A stretch of 64,000 bases of DNA from Rugosimonospora acidiphila. Its GTDB lineage: Bacteria > Actinomycetota > Actinomycetes > Mycobacteriales > Micromonosporaceae. The stretch covers positions 62,001 through 126,000 of the forward strand of contig NZ_BAABJQ010000010.1 of assembly GCF_039543385.1 (NCBI RefSeq), given 5' to 3'. The notes beneath the pieces were generated by a model. The model saw nothing but the letters and a program-made list of their open reading frames with translations, ran no database searches and was not told the origin of the DNA. A program made the position numbers and the translations under genes. Shown here in pieces: positions 35,308-43,379 of the stretch (within the stretch, counting starts at the first letter, position 1; each line of letters begins with the position of its first letter).

Positions 35308-36690
35308 TCAGCCGAGCAGCTTGGTGCCGGCGGTGAGCCCGACCACCACCGGTACCACCGCCGTCGGCAGCACCAGGGTGCGCAGGGTCGGGGTCCAGCC
35401 GGCATCGGTGCCGATGACGGCCGTCGGGTTCGCGGCGTTGAACGCGGCCAGCGCGCTGGCCGGCGAGAACCTGCGGCCCTGACCGATCCAGGTGCCCTTC
35501 TCGGTCATCGCCGTGCCGCCCCAGTTGTAGACGACCTTCGAGGGGTCCACACCCGAGCCGAGCATGATGGCGTTGTTCTGCGCGTAGATCGCCGACAGGT
35601 GGCCGACTCCCCACGAGTACGAGTACCCGTCGGCCGCGAACGGGCCGGTGGCGTTCGGAATGTCGTACAGGTTGTTGTAGATGTCGACCTGACCGAACCG
35701 TACCCGCGGCCCCCGCTGCCCGAGGTTGGCGAAGCGGTTGTTGTGCAACGTGACCCGCAGCTTGCCCACGTCGTAGGTGGGGCTGTCGGTCGAGCCGATG
35801 AGCATCGACTTGTCATGGTCGTGCAGGTAGTTGTTGGACGCGGTGACCAGATCGGCGCCCTTGGTGATGTCGAGCAGCCCGTCGTGCACCTGGTACGGCC
35901 GGCCGAGATACTCCGGCTGGTCGGAGTCCGGATTGTTGCCGTCGCTGAAGTCGCAGTGGTCCACCCAGACGTGGGTGGCCCCGATGACCGACAGGGTGTC
36001 GTAGGCCGAGTTCCAGTTGCCGGTGCTGCCGTCGGTCGGGTCCCAGACCGGGAAGCAGTCGTGCGCGTCCTGCAGCGTCAGGTTGCGCACAATGACGTTG
36101 TCCACGTTCTGGATGAGCAGGTTGGCGCCGGTCAGGCGGGCGCCGGGCAGCCCGATGATGGTGGTGTTGGAGCCGACGTTGATGTTGATCCGGGCGCCCT
36201 GGTTCTTGGCCGAACGCGCGCGGGCGTCCTCCAGCGGTCCGCTGGGCTTACTGGTACGTCCCCAGACGGCGGGATCGTACGCGGCCAGGTACGCGTCCAG
36301 GGTGTATCCGGGGTCCGCGTAGGCGTCGCAGCCGACCGGTTGGTTCGCGTCGTCCACGTTGGCGTTGACGCTGCCGCTGACGTAGATGATTTTCGGGGTG
36401 GTGTTGGTCGCGTTCGTCGCGTTGTTGCCGCCGAGCGCGTTCACCAACTCGCCGCGGTTGTGCACCACGAACACCTCGTCCGCGGTGGCGGCCGCGCCGC
36501 CCGACGTACCGGTGCCGGAGGCCGCCCAGCCGTCGTTGGCGGGCAGGCTCTGCCGGCCGATCAGCTGCGCCAGCCGCGATGGTTGGTCGTCGCGGGAGTG
36601 CCCGGCGCTCGCCGCGTTGGCGGTACCGGCGCAGCCGAGACTCACGGTGATGGCCGCCAACGCGGCCGGAACAATGACTCGCAGACGCAT
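35308..36690 (-). CDS. Secreted pectate lyase, polysaccharide lyase family 1
   Basis: An exported 460-residue beta-helix enzyme that cleaves polygalacturonate by beta-elimination. The signal peptide (about 1-27) is followed by the PL1 fold. The calcium/substrate motif THVWVDHCDFSDG and the catalytic arginine region GQRGPRVRFGQVDIYNN are both present. The ATG at 36690 is chosen because GAGGAG lies 9 bases upstream; a TTG 15 bases earlier lacks a site. Upstream, on the same strand, are a cupin and two sugar-type dehydrogenases, consistent with pectin use. The C-terminus ends with a hydrophobic stretch and no extra domain. Confidence 0.92.
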   Translation of the reverse strand: MRLRVIVPAALAAITVSLGCAGTANAASAGHSRDDQPSRLAQLIGRQSLPANDGWAASGTGTSGGAAATADEVFVVHNRGELVNALGGNNATNATNTTPKIIYVSGSVNANVDDANQPVGCDAYADPGYTLDAYLAAYDPAVWGRTSKPSGPLEDARARSAKNQGARININVGSNTTIIGLPGARLTGANLLIQNVDNVIVRNLTLQDAHDCFPVWDPTDGSTGNWNSAYDTLSVIGATHVWVDHCDFSDGNNPDSDQPEYLGRPYQVHDGLLDITKGADLVTASNNYLHDHDKSMLIGSTDSPTYDVGKLRVTLHNNRFANLGQRGPRVRFGQVDIYNNLYDIPNATGPFAADGYSYSWGVGHLSAIYAQNNAIMLGSGVDPSKVVYNWGGTAMTEKGTWIGQGRRFSPASALAAFNAANPTAVIGTDAGWTPTLRTLVLPTAVVPVVVGLTAGTKLLG

Positions 36691-36760
36691 GAACCCTCTC
36701 CTCAAATCTCCGATGGGCGTTCGCCGACCGAGCCGGAGCCTCCCCGACCGTGGCTGGAGG

Positions 36761-36840
36761 ACTAGCCCGCGGGCTGCAGGACTAGCCCGCGGGCTGCAGG
36801 ACTAGCCCGCGGGCTGCAGGACTAGCCCGCGGGCTGCAGG
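36761..36840. repeat. Four exact tandem copies of a 20-bp palindromic unit
   Basis: The unit ACTAGCCCGCGGGCTGCAGG repeats at 36761, 36781, 36801 and 36821. Each contains the perfect palindrome AGCCCGCGGGCT. The last copy codes for the final five residues (LQPAG) and TAG stop of the minus-strand cupin, so the gene end was copied three more times downstream. The array lies between the cupin and pectate lyase genes and could fold into four small hairpins in RNA. Confidence 0.95.
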
Positions 36841-37151
36841 TGCAGCCACATCGACACCAGCGGCAGTTCCCCCGTGCTGAGCAGGTGGTGGTCTTCGCCC
36901 GGATCCACCACGAACAGGTCGCCGGTCTGGAACGGGGTCTGCTCGCCGTCGATCTCGATGAGGCCGCTGCCCTGCAGGATGGTGAACACCTCGGGGACGT
37001 CGTGCACGTGGCGCCCCTCCGGATGGGTTCGCTGGCCGGCGAGGTACGTGCTCACCCCGCCGCGTTCCAGCACGTGACCAGGTACCGCATCGGACAGCAC
37101 GGGTCCGTCCTTGCCACGCGACAGGTCATCCAGGCTGAGCTTGCGCATCAT
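36822..37151 (-). CDS. Small cupin-domain protein
   Basis: A 109-residue single-domain cupin. The conserved metal-site pattern is visible: HVHDVPEVFTILQG (first motif, about 48-61) and GDLFVVDPGEDHHLL (second motif, about 76-90). Stand-alone cupins in sugar loci often bind or isomerise uronates, as KdgF does in pectin breakdown, but the function here is inferred from context. GGAGGAG precedes ATG 37151; a second ATG three bases later is also possible. The start overlaps the end of the upstream dehydrogenase gene by 26 bp. Confidence 0.82.
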   Translation of the reverse strand: MMRKLSLDDLSRGKDGPVLSDAVPGHVLERGGVSTYLAGQRTHPEGRHVHDVPEVFTILQGSGLIEIDGEQTPFQTGDLFVVDPGEDHHLLSTGELPLVSMWLHLQPAG

Positions 37152-38430
37152 GCTCCTCCACTGTGGACACCTTGGAACGCCATGCGCCGGTGGCCCATGG
37201 CACGCCGAGTTCGGTGAACTGCGCCCGCTCGTCGCCGGCCCGGCGCACCAGTTCGGCGATCCCGTCGATCGCCAGCCCGTCGGTGCCGGGGCCGCCGTTG
37301 GCGGGGCCGCCATTGGTGGAGCCGTCGGTGGCGGGGCCGTCGGGGCCCCGGCCGGCCGCGGTCGCCGCCGCGTGCGGTACGAGGTACCGCCCGGGTATCC
37401 GCTGCGCGGCCGGCCCGCCGGCGAGGGCGTCGACGACGGCGGTGAACGGCGCGGTCACCGGCAGCGGCGCCAGCAGCGGCACCGGCGCACCGCCCTCCTC
37501 GCGCGCGGCCCGGTGGGCGAGCAGGTTTTCCAGCAGGTCGACGCGGCCCGGCACGGCCTCCATGGCGGCCTGCCCGGGCAGCCGCAGCCGGTCGGTCGGG
37601 TACTCCAGCACGGCGCTGCCGCAGGTGCCGGTGACGGTGATGTCGCCCGGGATGAACGTGGCGGAGCGCAGGCTCACCGCCAGCGTCACGTCGAACCCGC
37701 CGGCCAGGCGCAGCCGCAGGCACGCGGTGTCCTCCACCTCCAGGTCCAGCACCCGGTACCGCTCGACCGCGAGCACCTCGGGCCGGCCCGCCCCGGCCGC
37801 CGCGGCGATGACCAGGCAGTCCATCAGCGCGTGGGCGAACGGGTTGGCTATCGCGCCGTCGAGCACGGGCCGGCCGTCGAGCACCCGGCGGGCGGACCAC
37901 GGCGCGCGGCTGAAGTACGCGTCGGGCCGCCACCACGCGCCCACCCCGGCGACGGAGGTGACGGTGCCGAGCCGGCCGGCCGCGATGGCCTCCACCAGCC
38001 GGGTCAGCGCGGGCGAGCCGAGCGCCTGGAAGCCAACCTGGCAGGCCCGCCCGGACGCGGCCAGGGCGGCGGACAGTGCCGAGTGCTCGGCCAGCGTGAG
38101 CACCGGCGGCTTCTCCAGCAGCAGGTCACAGCCCGCCGACAGGGCATCCAGCGCGATCGGCAGGTGGGTGTGCGGGGGAGTGCAGATGACCACCGCCTGC
38201 GGGGCGCGGTCGGCGAGCAGGCGGCGATGGTCGGTGTACAGCGGCACCCCGTCGGGTACCGGTACCGGCCGCACGTCGCAGACCCCGATCAGGCGCACCC
38301 GGCCCGCGCCGGCCAGCCCGACCAGCCGCTTCAGGTGTTGCTCACCGTGCCCGGCCGCGCCGATCAGGGCGACGGTCGGCGGCACCGTCCGCACGCCGGT
38401 CGCGGACCGGGCCTGGGGCGCCCCGCTCAC
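37126..38430 (-). CDS. Gfo/Idh/MocA-family oxidoreductase with extended C-terminus
   Basis: A 434-residue NAD(P)-dependent dehydrogenase-like protein. The Rossmann motif is VALIGAAGHGEQHLKRL near residue 20, and the EKPP segment (about residue 107) is the usual catalytic-lysine motif. The C-terminal part has a low-complexity Gly/Pro/Thr/Asp linker (about 365-395) before a conserved-looking tail, longer than the usual 330-390 residues. The GTG at 38430 overlaps the previous stop in a GTGA arrangement, so it is translationally coupled to the dehydrogenase at 38427-39758. Likely acts on a sugar or sugar acid derived from plant polysaccharide. Confidence 0.85.
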   Translation of the reverse strand: MSGAPQARSATGVRTVPPTVALIGAAGHGEQHLKRLVGLAGAGRVRLIGVCDVRPVPVPDGVPLYTDHRRLLADRAPQAVVICTPPHTHLPIALDALSAGCDLLLEKPPVLTLAEHSALSAALAASGRACQVGFQALGSPALTRLVEAIAAGRLGTVTSVAGVGAWWRPDAYFSRAPWSARRVLDGRPVLDGAIANPFAHALMDCLVIAAAAGAGRPEVLAVERYRVLDLEVEDTACLRLRLAGGFDVTLAVSLRSATFIPGDITVTGTCGSAVLEYPTDRLRLPGQAAMEAVPGRVDLLENLLAHRAAREEGGAPVPLLAPLPVTAPFTAVVDALAGGPAAQRIPGRYLVPHAAATAAGRGPDGPATDGSTNGGPANGGPGTDGLAIDGIAELVRRAGDERAQFTELGVPWATGAWRSKVSTVEEHDAQAQPG

Positions 38431-39758
38431 GGGATGTCCAGCAGGTCGGCCACCCGGACCGGGCGGCCGGTGGCGAACGACTCGTTGGCGGCCAGGCCGG
38501 TGGACAGCGACAGGGCGCCATCCTGGGCGGTGGCCGCCCGGCCCAACGGGTCGGGCTCGGTGGCGGCGCCGAAGATGGTGGCCAGCATCCGGACGTCCGC
38601 GCCGCCGTGACCGGTCCGGGTGTATCCGGGTACGTCGATGTCCCTGGGTGGTGCCCAGAACGGGCGCACGGTCAGCTTCAGCCAGCCCCGCTCGGCGGCC
38701 GCCTCGACGCCGTGCAGCGCCGAGTGGTCGCCCTTGACCTCGCCGGCCGCGGCGAGATCGACGTGGTCGCTCTCCACCACCTCCAGCTCCAGCCGGCCCC
38801 TGCTGCCGTTGAACATCACCCGGTACCCCTCCCAGGGCGAGTACGCGGTGAGGTGGTACGTCATGGTGGCGCCGGTGTCGTAGCGCACCAGCACCGCCAT
38901 GTCGTCCTCGATCGTGACTCCGGGGGCGAACACGTTGCGGTCGCGCAGGTAGCCGTCCTCGCCCTCGGCGTCCAGGTAGAGCTCCTTGAGCCGGGGCCGT
39001 TCGGCCAGCCGCAGCGCGAACGGGTCGCCGGCCGAGGCCGGGTCGCCGTGGGCCCTCGGGTAGCCGCGGTCGTATCCGTGCCGGGTGCCGGCCGGCCCGT
39101 AGAAGAACAGCCGGCCCATCCCGTACACCTCGACCGGCCGGGCACCCAGCCACCAGTTGACCAGATCGAAGTGGTGGCTGGACTTGTGCACCATGAGGCC
39201 GCCCGAGTTGGCCTTCTCCCGGTGCCAGCGGCGGAAGTAGTCCGCGCCGTGGCGCAGGTCGAGCTGCCATTCGAAGTGCACGGAACCGATCTCGCCGATC
39301 TCGCCGCCGGACAGCACCCGGCGCACCGCCTCATGCACAGGGTTGTAGCGGTAGTTGAACGTCACGGTCACCCGGCGGCCGGTGCGTTCGACGGCGTCGA
39401 GGATGCGCCGGCAGCGCGGCGCGTCAATGGTCATCGGCTTCTCCGTGATCACGTCACGGCCGGCCTCCAGCGCTGCCACGATGTATTCGTCGTGCGTGCG
39501 GTCGACCGAGGTGACCAGCACGGCGTCGACGGACTCCTTGTCGAGCATGGCGGCGAAGCTCTCGACCGGATAGGTGGCCGCGGGCGGCGCGTCCAGACTG
39601 GCCAGCAAGCGGTTGTGGGCGTTCATGCGAACCGGGTTGACGTCGCACAACGCCACCAGTTGGGCGGTGTCGGAGTGCTCGACGGCGAGCGCTTTGACGA
39701 ACATTTCGGCGCGCGAGCCGGTGCCGACAATGGCATATCTGGTGTGAATGGCTGGCAT
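38427..39758 (-). CDS. Gfo/Idh/MocA-family oxidoreductase
   Basis: A 443-residue NAD(P)-binding oxidoreductase. N-terminal Rossmann motif is YAIVGTGSRAEMFVKAL, the EKPM motif is at about 102, and the substrate domain contains HKSSHHFDLVNWW. The ATG at 39758 has a weak site (AGGA). The LacI-type operator at 39782-39795 sits 24-37 bp upstream, so the operon (two dehydrogenases, cupin, possibly pectate lyase) is probably repressed by the LacI-type protein encoded divergently at 39963. Substrate unknown. Confidence 0.9.
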   Translation of the reverse strand: MPAIHTRYAIVGTGSRAEMFVKALAVEHSDTAQLVALCDVNPVRMNAHNRLLASLDAPPAATYPVESFAAMLDKESVDAVLVTSVDRTHDEYIVAALEAGRDVITEKPMTIDAPRCRRILDAVERTGRRVTVTFNYRYNPVHEAVRRVLSGGEIGEIGSVHFEWQLDLRHGADYFRRWHREKANSGGLMVHKSSHHFDLVNWWLGARPVEVYGMGRLFFYGPAGTRHGYDRGYPRAHGDPASAGDPFALRLAERPRLKELYLDAEGEDGYLRDRNVFAPGVTIEDDMAVLVRYDTGATMTYHLTAYSPWEGYRVMFNGSRGRLELEVVESDHVDLAAAGEVKGDHSALHGVEAAAERGWLKLTVRPFWAPPRDIDVPGYTRTGHGGADVRMLATIFGAATEPDPLGRAATAQDGALSLSTGLAANESFATGRPVRVADLLDIP

Positions 39759-39781
39759 GGGCGATCCTGCCTCTTGGCGCG

Positions 39782-39795
39782 GGAAAGCGCTTGCA
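39782..39795. promoter_or_regulatory. LacI-family operator, left copy
   Basis: GGAAAGCGCTTGCA, with core AAGCGCTT typical of LacI/GalR sites. It is the exact reverse complement of the right copy at 39938-39951 and lies just upstream of the dehydrogenase start. Confidence 0.85.
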
Positions 39796-39869
39796 CCAAG
39801 ACTCTCGCCCAACGTGATGCCGTGCGTCAATGGGATCGGCGGCTGCAACAAATCTGCAACACCGAGGCA

Positions 39870-39898
39870 TTGACATGCATCGCAAACCTTTGCATTAA
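39870..39898 (+). promoter_or_regulatory. Promoter of the LacI/binding-protein unit
   Basis: Perfect TTGACA (39870-39875), 17-bp spacer, then CATTAA (39893-39898), a weak -10. Downstream, the right-hand operator at 39938 would overlap the early transcript and block elongation or initiation. Confidence 0.5.
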
Positions 39899-39937
39899 TG
39901 AGCCATCACGCACGCAGTTAGCTTCTCGTCCCGTTTC

Positions 39938-39951
39938 TGCAAGCGCTTTCC
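39938..39951. promoter_or_regulatory. LacI-family operator, right copy
   Basis: TGCAAGCGCTTTCC, exact inverse of the left copy 156 bp away. It ends one base before the AGGAGG ribosome site of the LacI gene, so it should give strong autorepression, and looping with the left copy is possible. Confidence 0.85.
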
Positions 39952-39962
39952 AGGAGGCCGGC

Positions 39963-42365
39963 GTGCCGACGACGATCCGAGACGTGGCCAAAGCCTCGGG
40001 CGTGCACGCGTCGACGGTTTCGCGCACGTTCACCGCGCCGCGAATGGTCAATCCCGAGACGCGCAGCCGAGTTCTGGCTGTTGCCGAGGCCATGGGATAT
40101 AGGCCCAACCGGGCGGCACGCGCGCTCATCACCGGTCGTACGCACAATCTCGGGTTGATCGTTGCCGATATCGCCAACCCGTTCTTCCCCCCATTGATCA
40201 AAGCGTCGGAGACCTATGCGCGCCAGCGGGATTACCACCTGTTCGTGGCCGACACCGACGAGGACCCGGTGGTCGAGGAGGAACTGGTTCAGGCGATCGC
40301 CCGCCAGGTCGACGGGGTGCTGCTGTGCAGCCCCCGAATGGGCAATGGGCTCATTGATCAGCTCGGCCGGGACGTGCCGCTAGTGGTGATCAATCGGGTG
40401 GTCGCCGGCCTGCCGGCGGTGGTGATGGACGTCGGGCAGGGCGCCCGCACCGCGGTCACCCACCTGGCCGGGCTCGGCCACGAGCGCCTGATCCTGCTGT
40501 CCGGCCCGCGCGGCTCCTGGACCAACCGGGAGATCCGCCGGTCCGCCACCGCCACCGCACGCAGCTGCGGTGTCACCCTGACCGTCCACGGACCGAATCC
40601 CCCGACCGAGCAGGCCGGCGCCGCGGCGGCCTGCCATGTGCAGCGCTCCGGCGCGAGCGCGGTACTGGCATACAACGACCTGATGGCGATCGGCCTCATC
40701 GACGGTCTGCTGCGCCTGGGCATGCGTGTCCCGCAGGACATCAGCGTGGTCGGCGTCGACGACATCCCGCTGAGCCGGCTCGTGCGACCCCGGCTGACGA
40801 CCGTGGCCACGCCGACCGCGGCCGCCGGTCGCGCCGCGGTCGACATGCTGCTCCAGCACGGCGCCGATCGCCGTACCAACGCCAAGGTGACCCTCCAGAC
40901 CACTCTGGTCGTTCGCGACTCGACCGGTCCGGCTCCCCGGCCGCGCCGGGTCGCCACCGACGCCGTGCCCCGCAAGCGGGGCGCCAATACCAAATCTCAA
41001 GGAGTGATCGTCATGCCATCCACGCCCTCCCCGTCCGTCGATCCGCCCTCGATGGCGCGGCGTCGCAACGGGACCACCCGCCGCAGCATGCTCGCGGTGC
41101 TCGGCCTCGGCGTACCGGCCGCGCTCGTCGGCTGCGGCAGCGGTTCCAGCGGCTCGGGCAAGCCGAAGGCCGAGGACACCGGGCCGGTCGAGCTGAGCGT
41201 GTTCTGGTGGGGCGCGCAGGCCCGCGCCGACATCACCGACCAGGTGCTCAAGCTCTACACGTCGAAGCACCCGAACGTCACCTTCAAGCAGCAGTGGCAG
41301 GGCAACGCGGGGTATTACGACAAGCTGGCCACCATGGCGGCCGGCGGCACCGCGCCGGACATCTTCCAGATCGACGACAACGGGCTGACCGAGTACACCA
41401 CCAAGGGCATCTGCCTGGACCTCAAGCCGTACGTGGGCAAAGAGATCAAGGTCGACAAGTTCCCGGCCAGCCTGGCGAATTCGGGCGAGGTCAGGGGCAG
41501 GGTCGGCGGCATCGCCGCGGCCGAGAACACCCCCGCGATGTTCTACGACAAGACCTCCGTCGGCCAGCTCGGCCTGACCGAGCCCAGCGTCGGTATGACC
41601 TGGGACCAGTTGATCGACTGGGGTACCCAGGTCTTCGACAAGAGCGGCGGCAAGCTGTACGGCACCATGGACCCCAGCGGCGACTACAAGGCGCTGGAGG
41701 TGTGGCTGCGCCAGCAGGGCAAGGACCTGTACACGCAGGACGGCTCGTTCGGCTTCGCCGCCGACGACCTCACCGGCTGGTTCACCCTCTGGTCCAACGC
41801 GGCGGCGAAGAAGGCCACCCCGCCGGCCGACCTCATCCACAACGCCAACAGCGGCGACGTGGCCAAGCAGCTGATCGAGGTCAAGAAGGGCGCGACCTCG
41901 TTCCTGTGGTCCAACCAGCTCTCCGCGCTGCAGGCGGGCACCGACCACCAGCTCGGGCTGGTCACCTACCCCGGCGACCCGAAGGGCGAGTGGGCTCGGG
42001 CCGCGATGTTCTGGTCGGGCTACAGCGGCACCAAGCACAAGTCGACGGTGGTCGACGTCATCAACTTCCTGGCGAACGACCCCGACGCCGGGAAGATCCT
42101 GGGCGCCGAGCGAGGCCTGGCCCCCAACCTCGACGTGCGGTCCCTCGTCGCGCCGACGCTCAAGAGCACCGACCAGACCTCGGTGACTTTCGAGACCGGT
42201 CTGGCGTCGAAGTTCGGGCCGACTCCGCCGGTACCGCCGAAGGGGCACAGCCAGGTCAAGACGCTGCTGGTCACGGCGGCCGAGAGCGTCCAGTACAAGA
42301 AGGCGAGCCCGTCCGCCGCGGCGAGCAGCTTCCTCAGCCAGGCCAAGGCGGCCATCGCGGCCTGA
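39963..42365 (+). CDS. LacI-family regulator reading in frame into the sugar-binding lipoprotein (800-codon open frame)
   Basis: Residues 1-325 are an ordinary LacI repressor: helix-turn-helix TIRDVAKASGVHASTVSRTF at about 3-22, effector domain with AYNDLMAIGLIDGLLRLGMRVPQDISVVGVDD, and the usual terminal LVVRDST. A 25-residue basic tail follows, and no stop codon occurs before the binding protein (codon 351 is its ATG at 41013). I checked the junction codon by codon. A TGA at 41005-41007 lies in another frame, so one base of indel or a sequencing error would restore a normal gene end. GTG 39963 follows AGGAGG. If real, this could yield a repressor-lipoprotein fusion of about 85 kDa. Confidence 0.72.
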   Translation: MPTTIRDVAKASGVHASTVSRTFTAPRMVNPETRSRVLAVAEAMGYRPNRAARALITGRTHNLGLIVADIANPFFPPLIKASETYARQRDYHLFVADTDEDPVVEEELVQAIARQVDGVLLCSPRMGNGLIDQLGRDVPLVVINRVVAGLPAVVMDVGQGARTAVTHLAGLGHERLILLSGPRGSWTNREIRRSATATARSCGVTLTVHGPNPPTEQAGAAAACHVQRSGASAVLAYNDLMAIGLIDGLLRLGMRVPQDISVVGVDDIPLSRLVRPRLTTVATPTAAAGRAAVDMLLQHGADRRTNAKVTLQTTLVVRDSTGPAPRPRRVATDAVPRKRGANTKSQGVIVMPSTPSPSVDPPSMARRRNGTTRRSMLAVLGLGVPAALVGCGSGSSGSGKPKAEDTGPVELSVFWWGAQARADITDQVLKLYTSKHPNVTFKQQWQGNAGYYDKLATMAAGGTAPDIFQIDDNGLTEYTTKGICLDLKPYVGKEIKVDKFPASLANSGEVRGRVGGIAAAENTPAMFYDKTSVGQLGLTEPSVGMTWDQLIDWGTQVFDKSGGKLYGTMDPSGDYKALEVWLRQQGKDLYTQDGSFGFAADDLTGWFTLWSNAAAKKATPPADLIHNANSGDVAKQLIEVKKGATSFLWSNQLSALQAGTDHQLGLVTYPGDPKGEWARAAMFWSGYSGTKHKSTVVDVINFLANDPDAGKILGAERGLAPNLDVRSLVAPTLKSTDQTSVTFETGLASKFGPTPPVPPKGHSQVKTLLVTAAESVQYKKASPSAAASSFLSQAKAAIAA
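41013..42365 (+). CDS. Sugar ABC transporter substrate-binding lipoprotein (SBP family 1), internal start
   Basis: A 450-residue binding protein with its own ribosome site (AAGGAG, 8 bases before ATG 41013). The N-terminus has a twin-arginine-like segment (TTRRSMLAVLG) and lipobox ALVGC with Cys41, then a Ser/Gly linker; the mature part starts VELSVFWWG. It is therefore likely made as a separate lipoprotein even though the upstream LacI frame runs into it. Two permeases follow at once, forming a typical sugar importer without ATPase. The locus (pectate lyase, YesL-like protein) suggests a pectin- or rhamnogalacturonan-derived sugar. Confidence 0.9.
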   Translation: MPSTPSPSVDPPSMARRRNGTTRRSMLAVLGLGVPAALVGCGSGSSGSGKPKAEDTGPVELSVFWWGAQARADITDQVLKLYTSKHPNVTFKQQWQGNAGYYDKLATMAAGGTAPDIFQIDDNGLTEYTTKGICLDLKPYVGKEIKVDKFPASLANSGEVRGRVGGIAAAENTPAMFYDKTSVGQLGLTEPSVGMTWDQLIDWGTQVFDKSGGKLYGTMDPSGDYKALEVWLRQQGKDLYTQDGSFGFAADDLTGWFTLWSNAAAKKATPPADLIHNANSGDVAKQLIEVKKGATSFLWSNQLSALQAGTDHQLGLVTYPGDPKGEWARAAMFWSGYSGTKHKSTVVDVINFLANDPDAGKILGAERGLAPNLDVRSLVAPTLKSTDQTSVTFETGLASKFGPTPPVPPKGHSQVKTLLVTAAESVQYKKASPSAAASSFLSQAKAAIAA

Positions 42366-42398
42366 GCGATCGGGCCCCTCTCGAACAGGAGTAAACCC

Positions 42399-43379
42399 GT
42401 GGCACTCACCACGGCTTCGCCGCGGTTGCCCGGCGACCAGACTCCCGACCGTGCCCCCGCCTCTCGACGGCGGGGGCGCGCCTCGTGGCGGGCGCGCGAG
42501 CGGACCGCCGGGTACGTCTTCCTCTCCCCGTGGCTGCTCGGGCTGCTCGGGGTCACCGCCATCCCCACCCTCTACTCGCTGTACCTGAGCTTCACCAACT
42601 ACGACCTGTTCACCACGCCGCAGTGGATAGGTCTGGACAACTACCGGCGGATCTTCACCAACGACCCGCAGTTCCTGCACGCGGTCAAGGTGACGGTGCT
42701 GTACGCCGTGATCGCGGTACCGCTGAAGCTGGCCGCCGCGCTGGGAGTGGCGCTGCTGCTGGTCCGCGAGCGGCGCGGCATCGGCTGGGTACGGGCGATG
42801 TTCTACCTGCCCTCGTTGCTCGGCGGCAGCGTCGCCCTGGGCATCGTGTGGCAGGCGATGTTCGGCGGCACCGGTGCGATCAACCATCTGCTCGCCCTCG
42901 TGGGCATCCACGGCAAGGCGTGGGTCAACGATCCCGACACGGCGCTGGGCACCCTGGTGCTGCTGGGCGCCTGGCAGTTCGGCGCGCCGATGGTCATCTT
43001 CCTGGCCGGGCTCAAACAGATCCCGACCGAACTCTACGAGGCAGCCGCCGTCGACGGTGCCGGCCGCTGGCGCTCGTTCTGGCGGATCACCCTGCCGATG
43101 CTGTCACCGGTGCTGTTCTTCAATCTGGTGCTCGAGGTGATCCACGGTTTCCAGACGTTCACCCCGGCCTACGTGATCAGCAACGGCCTCGGCGGCCCGG
43201 TGGACTCCACGATGGTCTACACGCTCTACCTGTACCTGCGGGGCTGGAGCGACTTCGAGATGGGGTACGCCTCCGCGTTGGCCTGGGTGTTCCTGGCCGT
43301 CGTGGGACTGCTCACCGCCGTGCTGTTCTCCACCGGCCGGCTGTGGGTGCACTACAGCGATGGCGAGGATGGGCGATGA
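42399..43379 (+). CDS. Sugar ABC transporter permease (MalF type)
   Basis: A 326-residue inner-membrane permease, six helices after a basic N-terminus. The EAA loop is ELYEAAAVDGAGRWRSFWRITLPML. GTG at 42399 has CAGGAG about 9 bases upstream. The last bases overlap the next permease start (ATGA). Pairs with the binding protein encoded just before. Confidence 0.93.
   Translation: MALTTASPRLPGDQTPDRAPASRRRGRASWRARERTAGYVFLSPWLLGLLGVTAIPTLYSLYLSFTNYDLFTTPQWIGLDNYRRIFTNDPQFLHAVKVTVLYAVIAVPLKLAAALGVALLLVRERRGIGWVRAMFYLPSLLGGSVALGIVWQAMFGGTGAINHLLALVGIHGKAWVNDPDTALGTLVLLGAWQFGAPMVIFLAGLKQIPTELYEAAAVDGAGRWRSFWRITLPMLSPVLFFNLVLEVIHGFQTFTPAYVISNGLGGPVDSTMVYTLYLYLRGWSDFEMGYASALAWVFLAVVGLLTAVLFSTGRLWVHYSDGEDGR

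Noticed and set aside
36761..36840. Insertion-sequence remnant
   Set aside because: No transposase fragment or flanking target duplication; the unit is explained by duplication of the cupin gene end.
38607..39962. Possible upstream extension of the LacI frame to 38607
   Set aside because: The added 452 codons lie antisense to a clear dehydrogenase gene; the GTG at 39963 has AGGAGG and starts right at the helix-turn-helix domain.
40380..42911. 843-codon antisense frame across the LacI/binding-protein unit
   Set aside because: Its composition mirrors the real gene's codon positions; no start site or domain.
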